Translations under genes and position numbers: made by a program | Origin: Gautieria morchelliformis | Taxonomy: Eukaryota > Basidiomycota > Agaricomycetes > Gomphales > Gomphaceae | Direction: 5' to 3' | Length of the DNA: 64,000 nucleotides | NCBI GenBank assembly: GCA_015179125.1 | Contig: WHVA01000206.1 | Coordinates: 118,101 to 182,100, forward strand | In this document: positions 56,406 to 64,000 of the stretch, piece after piece | Numbering within the stretch: position 1 is the stretch's first letter | Layout of the letters: each line of letters starts with the position of its first letter | Notes under the pieces: generated by a model | The model's input: only the letters and a program-made list of their open reading frames with translations | What the model was told of the DNA's origin: nothing | Database searches by the model: none

Positions 56406-57730
56406 GACCTCGAAGAGTTTGAAGTCTTTGTGGCTGCCATCCTACGATGGCTAAAAATGAATTGCCTCCTAGGGCCAACCAGCCTTGACACGCAGGTCAG
56501 CTATGTGGGCACGCGCCTCACCGGTGAAGCCCAGGAGTGGTTCTTTCGAAACGTTGAACGTTTCGATCGCCAGGTCCGCAGCTGGACGCTGGAGTCAGTG
56601 ATGCAAGGCCTTCAAAAGAGGTTCCTGCACACACTGACATACCATCACGCATTGAATAAATTTGACGCAGTCATGCAAGGCATGAAAACCGTTCAGGAGA
56701 TGCTGAACGAGCTCACGAAATACGCGGCACGTATGATACAACCGCCAGACGAGTACACGTTCTGGAGACGGTTCGTATCGGCGCTACACGAAACGCTGCG
56801 CAACGAGGTCCTCAAAAAGGGCTATAATGCCGAGAGCAGCTCACTAGAGCAACTCTTCGAGACGGCCCGGATGATCGAGGAGGCATCCCGATACAGCATG
56901 GGGATGCGCCGCACAGAAAGCGCTGCAGCAACGGCAAGCGCCGCCCGGCTCACGGGGAGCAAGCTGTTGACACAAACGGGCCTGACCAGGCCCAGCCTGT
57001 TCACAAGAAGCGGAACAGGTCAACGGCTACTGCCCTCACGCCCAGCACAAGCTGGACGCCCGCCTGAAGCTAAACAGCCTCAAGCGTCAGGATTGTCCCC
57101 GCGACCTGCCCCACCGACGAAAACGTCGGGCCAGCCCAACGACAGGCCCAGCCACAGCCAAAGCAACACCACATGCTTTGAATGCGGCCAACCTGGCCAC
57201 AAGAAGGCAGAATGCCCCCGGCTTAGGTCCGGTATAAGGACAGCGGCCATGAGGCACGACGGTGAAGCCGAGGATCCGGAGACGGATCCCGATCAAAACT
57301 CTCTTCAACAGATTGATGAAGAGGGGGAGGGTGATCCCCAACCCAACGACACTCTGGATACCGGAGACACGCCCGTTGAAGAGTGGGACCCTGAGCCGTC
57401 CCAATACTATGAATGGGACGAAGAGGTGGAGGACACCACCTACAGGTCCAGCGCGATCAGATTCGCGCTGGAAGACGACACCGCCACGAAAGTCATGGCG
57501 GCACGCACATCGATCATGCCAGACAAGGCAGCCGAGCCGGTGTATCACCACCGAAGCAAACACAGAACGCGGCCAACGCGTCCGCGTAGTGAGAACCGTA
57601 CCCTATCGGGGTACTGGGAAATAAATGGTGTAAAAGCCCACTGCCTGCTAGATAGCGGCAGCGAAGGGGTACTGCTGTCCCCCAAATTCACGCGAGCTAC
57701 AGGGATGAAGACATTCTCCCTGGAGCAACC
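56406..57730 (+). pseudogene. B1 gag C-terminal part and protease
   Basis: Resumes B1 gag after copia D: DLEEFEVFVAAILRWLKMN, the capsid-type block with TGEAQEWFFRNV and LHETLRNEVLKKG, then the zinc knuckle CFECGQPGHKKAEC (about 57176). An acidic linker follows, then the protease LLDSGSEGVLLSP (about 57646). The frame is open to 57959, but the true protein shifts frame near 57740. Confidence 0.85.
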
Positions 57731-57732
57731 AA

Positions 57733-60700
57733 TTGCGCTGCAGCAGCCGTTCCATGATCAACTATGGAACGAACATGACCATCAAGTTTGGTCGCGAGAC
57801 ATACAACGAATATTTCGACGTAGCAAACGTCGAATATTACGACGCGATCTTAGGGACACCGTTCCTAAGGAGATTCGGCATAACCCTGGACTTCTCGAGC
57901 CCAGGGACGATCTGCAAGGGAAACGAAGTGATCCCCACGGGCAAGGTCTCATTCGATGAAGATGAATCGAAGAACGAGGACAAAGGGCCACGTGTGAGCA
58001 GGATCACCCAAGCGCCGACGCCGAACCTGGCTATTGAAGCCAGGAGGACGAGTCGCAGGACGACTCGTCCTCGAACTCACCCTACAGTCGTAGGGAGAGA
58101 CGCTCTCACCTAACGGTGAAAGCGATGGGAAAGAGGAAAGCGGGCCCGTGCGCCGCGGGACCTAATAGACGCCAACAGCGCCTAATGGCTTCTAAGCCAA
58201 CCATTACCATCATCCTCATGGATGATGACCTCCTCGCCTCCATGAGGAATGGATGGAAAGAATCACTGACCTAGTCAGTGGAATTCCATTAGAACTCCCG
58301 CCACTGCGGGAGATCAACCATGAGATCAACCTCATTGATCCCAACAAGCACATGCGGTATCGACTACCGAAATGCCCCGAACACTTCCGAGAGGAACTGT
58401 CAGCAAAGATAGAACGATACACCACTGCAAAGTGGTGGATTCAGTCAGTAGTGCAGCAGGCAGTGCCCATGCTGTGTGTGCCGAAGAAGAACGGTACGTT
58501 GAGAACCGTCTTCGATCTGCGCCAGCAGAACGAAAACACGGTGAAGGACGTCACGCCCTTCCCGGATCAGGATATCATACGCAGCGACATGGCTCGCGGC
58601 CGATATCGAACTAAACTCGATATGTCAGAAGCATACGAGCAGATCCGGATCCATCCGGATCACGTAGCAAAGACAGCCTTTGCCACGATCCTCGGCACCT
58701 TCAGGAGCCAGGTGATACAGATGGGGGACTGTAACGCCCCATCAACATTCCAACGGCTGATGACAGCCATTTTCCGCGACTGCATAGGTCGCTTCGTCCA
58801 TGTATACATGGACAACATCTTCATATTCTCGCTCTCAATAAAAGAGCATGAAGACACCTCTACATCGTCTTTGACAGACTGAGGAAGAACCACCTCTTTC
58901 TGAGCAAGAAAAAGGTGGACCTCTACTCCATCCGAATGGAGTGCCTCGGCCATATAATCGATGGCCGAGGGGTACATGCCGAGAGGATAAGATGCAATGC
59001 ATCCGCGAGTGGCGCAGGCCACGGACGTTCAACGATGTCCAGCGTTTCCTCGGGCTCGTACAGTATCTGGCACACTACATGCCGGATGTTAGCGCATATA
59101 CCACCCCGCTATCGGGCTGTGCGCGTAATAACCGTCCATTCGAATGGACCCACTGCTCGACAAATGCTGGCAAAGCATTAAGGCGTTGGCCTGTAAGGCC
59201 CCGATCCTGCGTCCAGTAGACGCAAGGTGCCCAGAGCCGATCTGGGTGATCACCGACGGATCAAAGCGGCGTCGGTGCGGTCTACGGCCAAGGCCCGACT
59301 GGAAAACTTGTCGACCAGCCGCTTCTTGTCAAAGAAGTTCAGCGTTGCTCAGCAACACTACCGGACTCACGAGCACGAGACTATCGCGGTGCTCGAGGCT
59401 CTCATGAAATGGGAGGACAAACTGCTGGGGGAAGGTTCACCCTCGTCACAGACCACAAGGGACTCGAGTACTTCGAGACCCAAAAGAGCCTATCTGACCG
59501 ACAGGTCAGATGGTGGGAGTTTCTCTCCCGGTTCAATTTCAACACCGTTCATGTTGACGGTGTAGAGAACAAGGTAGCGGACTGCCTGTCGCGCTACTAC
59601 GAGAGCGACACGAGTGATGACAATCACCCGGACCACGTCTTCGTGAACGCGGATGCGCGTTTAGATCCGGACGGTGAGTTATTGCCCACCGACCGGTATG
59701 TCGAGCTGCGAACAGCGGCGACAAGACGATCTAAACGCCTCGCTGAGAAGACAGAGGCGAGAGTAACGGAAGCCGCCGCATTAAACGAGGGCTCACCAGA
59801 GCCCGCGAACGTCGCCGCATCCAGCGACGACGACGATGACGTCAGAGCCATCGCCGCAGGGAACGACAGCGCACCCCTGCGCCGGATCGTCGAGCAAGGC
59901 GTAGACCTGTCTAAGGTCCTACGAGACGCGTACCATAGGGACACCATGTTCACAAAGATCATGGCGCACCCGGACGCGCACCCGAGATTCGGAATCCGGG
60001 ACGGGCTGATCTGGACTAAGAATCAGCTCAAGAGAGACGTCATTGCCGTCCCCGCTCTGTTCTTCAAGGGGGAAGGAGGCTGATCGAAATTATCATCGAT
60101 CGGGCACATCAGATAGTCGGCCACTACGGCCATCTGAAGACTTCGAACTACGTTCGAAGGGCATATTGGTGGCCGGGCATGAGCCCAGACATAGAGGTGT
60201 TCTGCACATCGTGCGCGAGGTGTCAGATGACGAAAACCGGGCCACAACGGCCCAAAGGCCTACTACACAGCCTACCCATTCCGGATAGGCCGTGGCAGTC
60301 GATTGGCATCGACTTCATGGGGCCCCTGCCCAAATCCAATGACTGTGACTACCTGATGGTAGTCATCGACCGACTAACGTCGCTCGTACACCTCGTGCCA
60401 ACCACGACGAGCGTGTCAGCCAAGGGAGTAGCCTGGCTGTTTCTGAAGGAGGTCATCCGACTACACGGAGTTCCCGACTCCATCGTCTCGGACAGAGACT
60501 CAAAGTTCACGTCGATCTTCTGGCGTGAACTCCAGCGACTCATGGGGACTAAGCTCCTCATGTCAACTGCCTTCCATCCACAAACGGATGGAGCAACCGA
60601 GCGGGCAAACCGCTCGATCGGCCAGATATTGCGCGCGGTCGTCAGAGACGATCAGAAGGATTGGGCAGTGAAATGCCCAATGGTTGAGGTCGCCCTCAAC

Positions 60701-61389
60701 AGCAACGTCAGTGCGACCACAGGGTTCGCACCTTTCGAGCTGAACCACGGCTATATGCCGCGGATAGACCTCCCCATAGCCGGGACACCCCGTTCAAAGG
60801 GGTGGCCCGGTTCGCACATCAGGCAAAATGGAACCTGATGGCAGCACACGATGCAATCATAGAGCATCGAGTGACGCAAACGTTTCACGCAAATAAGAAA
60901 CGTATGGCGAGTGACAGGTACGCGGCCAACGACCGCGTCTACCTTTCGACACAAAACCTAACTCTCCCGAAAGGAAGAGCCAGAAAACTAGTCCCGCGGT
61001 ACATCGGACCGTACCGCGTCGTCGAGGCTCACAACGACGCCTCGACGGTGACCCTTGATCTTCCCGACGAACTGAAAAGCCGTCGCATTTCACCGGTCTT
61101 CCATTCCAGCCTCGTACGGCGATACGAGGCTAACAACGACGAATTGTTCCCTCGTCGTGAGGCCAAGTCATTTTATGACTTCGGAGCAAATGACGACGAG
61201 GAGTGGCTCGTCGACGAGATTATCGCACATCGATGGATAAACTCGACGGACCTGGAATTCCAGGTCCGTTGGACCCTAGGTGACGTGACATGGGAACCCA
61301 TGTCGTCCTGCAAGGACCTTGAAGCCCTGGATAGCTACCTAGAGCTTCGGGGGGTGGGCAAGCCACGCGACCTCCCCAGACGCCGCTAG
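57733..61389 (+). pseudogene. B1 pol: RT, RNase H, integrase, chromodomain
   Basis: Protease end (GTPFLRRFGITLDF), then RT from 58253 with DLRQQNENTVKD and LDMSEAYEQIRI. The catalytic box reads YMDN (58805-58816) instead of YMDD. Frame changes near 58850, 58985, 59150, 59260 and 59430 cross RNase H (TDHKGLEYFETQ). Integrase (60083-60838, then 60802 on) has HYGHLKT/CARC finger residues, Asp in GIDFMGPLP, Asp in SDRDSKF and Glu in ATERANR. The C-terminus is a chromodomain (VDEIIAHRWINSTDLEFQVRW, 61210-61275, first 20 residues typical) and a stop at 61389. Confidence 0.88.
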
Positions 61390-61512
61390 ACGCGTCTGTC
61401 ACGTGCAGACCACGTGATGCGCCGGCCACGGCGCGGTTAAATTTTCACCTCGGATCTTTCCGAGGGCGCATCGCTTCTTGGAAGCAACCACCACCATCAT
61501 CTACCCACGAAG

Positions 61513-63490
61513 ATGATGCCCCCCAAAGATGGGATGGACGTTGACCGTCAACGTCCACAACGCGAACAACGGCCCGAGACAAGGGGCCGCGACATTCTCC
61601 GTGCTCCGATAGACCAGGAGCACTGGACGATCGTGGGATGGGAGGACGCCCTCGCCATCGTCCACCCGGACGATTGCGCGACATGCGCGGACTACGCCGT
61701 GCACCTAGGGCCGCGACCGGCACCCGCAAGGTCAAGTTGCGGGATGAAGACATCGGCGACGCCGTCGATGCAGCTTGGGGATGGCTCCCAAGGGGCATCG
61801 CGCGTGACGCGCGAGAGGAGCCCCTCCGGGACGTCCACGACCTCAAAAAAGAGGTCAAGGAGCTAGAACGCGCGGTCGAGGACCGCGACGACGCGCTCGT
61901 AACCGAGCGCGCCAGGATCAAGGAGCTGGAGCAGCAGCTGAGTGCAGCCCAGCTCCAGGTTACCCTGGTCCACGCTGCCTCAAAAAGGCCGCGACATGAC
62001 CCAGCCACAGACCCAGTGGCCGGGCCGTCTTCACCTCGCGCGACGGCGCCGTTGCCGGCGCGCGCAACATCGGGGCTCGCGTCCCGATTGTCGGCGCCGA
62101 CGCCGACCACGACAACAACGGAAGGGCAGAGCGCACCTTCCGACTCTGCGTACGGCGTCCTAGATGGATGGGAGTCCGACTCGTCCGTCTGGAAGACGTA
62201 CGACCCCGAACGGGCACAGCGGCTGGCAGAGCAGCCAAAGAAGAAGCGCAAGAAATTGCGCGGCTCCCTCCACACGTCAATGGGCTAGCCATTGCGAAGG
62301 AAAGCGCAATCAGCGCTTACCTAGCGGCGTCATCGTCGCACACCATCCACGACCCGCCCTTCAGCGGCGGATAGCACAGGTCGAGGCCCAGTACATCGGG
62401 CCTGGCGTGGCCCTACCTCCGCCGGCGGGGACAGTTGAGTCGGTTCATCCTCCCTACCCGGGGGAGGGAAGGCTCATCCCACTCGGAGATCCACCATCTC
62501 CGAGACGGGCCTCCTACCACGACCGGTAGGAAAGGCCCAACAACGTCGTACCCAATGGTACGACGTCTGCCCGCTCGACGAACCCCGCTTCGTCGAACTC
62601 ATAGCGGGGCAAAAGAAACGCCGCAGATCGCGCGTACGCGCGAGATGATCGGCGTATTCAAACGCATCGAGCGCGAACAACGCGCTCGCAATCCCAAAAG
62701 GGATTGTCTCGTGATAGCAGGCGGTACCCCGCACGATATCGCGGCCATCCTGAAGGGTTGGATACACAACCCTGAAGGAATCCCCTCCGCCATCCGTGAC
62801 AACGCGGATGGCACCTTCAACCTAGACGACATGGACGTCTGGATGTGGTTGAAGGCCCTTGCACCCCGGGTCAAAGGGGTCGCATCACCGCTAAGGGCGA
62901 GGCTACTCGACCTCTTCGGCTCGACGACCAATGGTCGAGCCTCGTCGACGCCAGGGAAGTGCTGACGCCTCAGAGCACCACCCTGCGGCTCTCATCACGG
63001 GCCCATTCCCTGTGGAGGGCCGAGCCGGCCCCGACATCCCACTCGCGGAGATCGCGAGATGGTTGGCCCGCTACGCGGGGTCACTCGCGAGCGAGCAGCG
63101 CGCATTGAACATTACGTTCAGCGCAGCATCACCGGCGCGGCATTCAGCGCCGCCGCCCGTGAGGGCCAACAAAAGGTCATCGAGACCAGCCATGTGAGGG
63201 CCGCAGTGCCGCGACCCCTCACTCACGCTCAGCTCGACCGAGAGCTGGCGCGCTTCCGGCCCCCTCCTCAAACGGAGGACCCGGCCGTTGAGGCATGCTC
63301 CACGAGGACATGGGCCCCAGCGCCCAAGCGGAGACCGCCCAGTGGTGAGGCCGACCAGCCTCACCCAATCACCACCGATGACGCGGAGATGCCCCCGGAG
63401 GAGTCACGTGCTCCTCCGGCCCCGTACGACGACGACGTCGTCGTATCGGCCACTCTAGAGGACTCCCTCATGGACGACCTCTATGAGTAG
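61513..63490 (+). pseudogene. B1 ORF3, conserved protein of unknown function
   Basis: About 640 codons in at least four frames. Starts MMPPKDGMDVDRQRPQ (61513), then EHWTIVGWEDALAIVHPDDC. A frame change near 61730 leads to VKLRDEDIGDAVDAAWGWL, a coiled coil (KKEVKELERAVEDRD, ERARIKELEQQL), a Ser/Pro/Thr region and a basic PKKKRKK cluster that could be a nuclear signal. From 62640 to 63490 come NPEGIPSAI, DVWMWLKAL, PLRARLLDLF, DQWSSLVDAREV, IPLAEIARWLARY, TGAAF and QLDRELARF, all with counterparts at 11132-12016. It ends 36 bp before the LTR. No known domain recognised and no signal or membrane segment, so not a classical env. Confidence 0.65.
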
Positions 63491-63526
63491 TAGTTAACCC
63501 CTATAGTTATCTATAGAGGGGGAGGG

Positions 63527-63738
63527 TGTAAATAACCGTGTATCTACATGTACATTAGTTATTACATAATCCCAGTGGGCCCTTAGGGACCCACTGTATA
63601 GTTTATGCGTGGGAACCGGCCAGCGGTCCCATCGCATCTTACTCTTACCTGTCACTACGTAGCATTCAGAATACCACTCATTGGTCAAGTTCTGTTGTGC
63701 CCTTGTGATACAAGGTCTTAAGATCGACATCATTTACA
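63527..63738 (+). repeat. B1 3' LTR
   Basis: 212 bp, TGTAAATAACCG to CATTTACA, preceded by the polypurine tract and followed by ttata. Confidence 0.92.
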
Positions 63739-63806
63739 TTATAGCAGCCGAACACCTCGCTCTTTCTTGCTATTGGCACAAGGTACGTCCACCTGTTATG
63801 ATCGTC
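63739..63806 (-). pseudogene. Copia E integrase fragment beyond B1
   Basis: Reverse complement of copia A around 660-740 (the YLVPIACKSKAFGCYK region). It continues exactly the sequence cut at 49404 and ends abruptly at about 63806. Confidence 0.8.
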
Positions 63807-63892
63807 AGTGAAGCTGGAGCGGAGGTGCATACGGCACACATGATGATGACCGGAGGGCCAGCTGTTTCTACGGGCAGGACCAGCTTCAGGCC
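63807..63892 (+). repeat. 86-bp segment shared with 25493-25577
   Basis: About nine differences over the shared length, same reading frame (WSGG-YGTH, DDRRASCFY-QDQLQAGY). Nature unknown. Confidence 0.6.
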
Positions 63893-64000
63893 GGTTATGT
63901 AAGGACCCGGCCTTTGGCCGGCTACTTACCGGTAGAACCTTCTTCCGAGCCCGAGCCTTGTGATATTCATGCCCGAGTACATATGATACTTATCCGTGCC
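63893..64000. other. Possible LTR start at window edge
   Basis: The similarity to 25.5 kb stops at ggttat, and TGTAAGGACCCGGCC follows, a plausible LTR start. The window ends before this can be tested. Confidence 0.3.

Larger units (their letters stand above)
49405..63738 (+). mobile_element. Ty3/gypsy chromovirus B1 with third ORF, complete ends
   Basis: LTRs 49405-49619 and 63527-63738, target duplication ttata at 49400-49404 and 63739-63743, polypurine tract agagggggaggg at 63515-63526. Without copia D it is about 9.1 kb: gag, protease, RT, RNase H, integrase, chromodomain, then about 2 kb of ORF3 before the 3' LTR. The two LTRs look about 97-98% identical by eye. pol has many one-base shifts, so it is inactive. 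Confidence 0.92.
38013..63806 (-). mobile_element. Copia E, split into three pieces by nested elements
   Basis: Same family as copia A. On minus the order is 63806-63739 (integrase), 49404-48475 (integrase to linker) and 39055-38013 (RT to start of RNase H). The joins are exact at the ttata duplication around B1 and near the gtcaa/gttga flanks of the family-F LTR. Both element ends are missing: it is truncated at 38013 within RNase H and at 63806 within integrase. Confidence 0.85.

Overview
The window looks like a transposon-packed stretch of a filamentous basidiomycete (Agaricomycete-type) genome. The evidence is short GT-AG introns of about 40-100 bp, a seven-transmembrane protein and a CCR4-NOT subunit 11 homologue of types I associate with that group, a high-identity WD40 array, and Ty1/copia, Ty3/gypsy chromovirus, LINE and Helitron-helicase remnants. 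No organism name can be read from the sequence itself.

Left block (1-12.4 kb): a Ty1/copia element (copia A) runs from the window edge to a 3' LTR ending at 11131. Its reverse transcriptase gene is split between bases 2476 and 10192 by a non-autonomous SINE-like element. That element was itself split by a complete minus-strand, self-priming chromovirus (G1, 3825-10138, TSD ttcgc). A 3' fragment of a gypsy family with an extra ORF (family B) and a LINE 3' end follow.

Host island (about 13.2-29.4 kb): a small secreted cysteine-rich protein, a 12-exon seven-transmembrane protein carrying two nearly duplicate introns, a gene-poor 4.7 kb stretch, a divergent pair (an RGG-rich probably nuclear protein on minus and NOT11 on plus, 90 bp apart), a weak ORF, and a gene with 16 highly similar WD40 repeats that carries a premature stop.

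Right block (29.4-64 kb): a second SINE-like copy, a decayed family-B element with an internal inversion and a 1.5 kb solo LTR (family F) inside it, then one minus-strand copia (copia E) broken into three pieces. The first interruption of copia E is a second family-F solo LTR, which holds chromovirus C. Chromovirus C in turn holds a SINE in gag and a Pif1-type Helitron helicase joined in frame to its reverse transcriptase. The second interruption is a complete family-B gypsy (B1, 49405-63738, TSD ttata). Its gag was hit by the youngest element, copia D (51219-56400, TSD gattg, LTRs nearly identical).

Most retroelements are inactivated, with a recurrent CGA-to-TGA signature. The most novel-looking points are the conserved third ORF of family B, the in-frame RT-helicase chimera in element C, the paired self-primer sites, and the duplicated introns in the 7TM gene. 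Everything here was read by eye: no alignments or database searches were run, so family names rest on motifs and coordinates of decayed elements are approximate to a few bases except where a TSD or LTR end is quoted.
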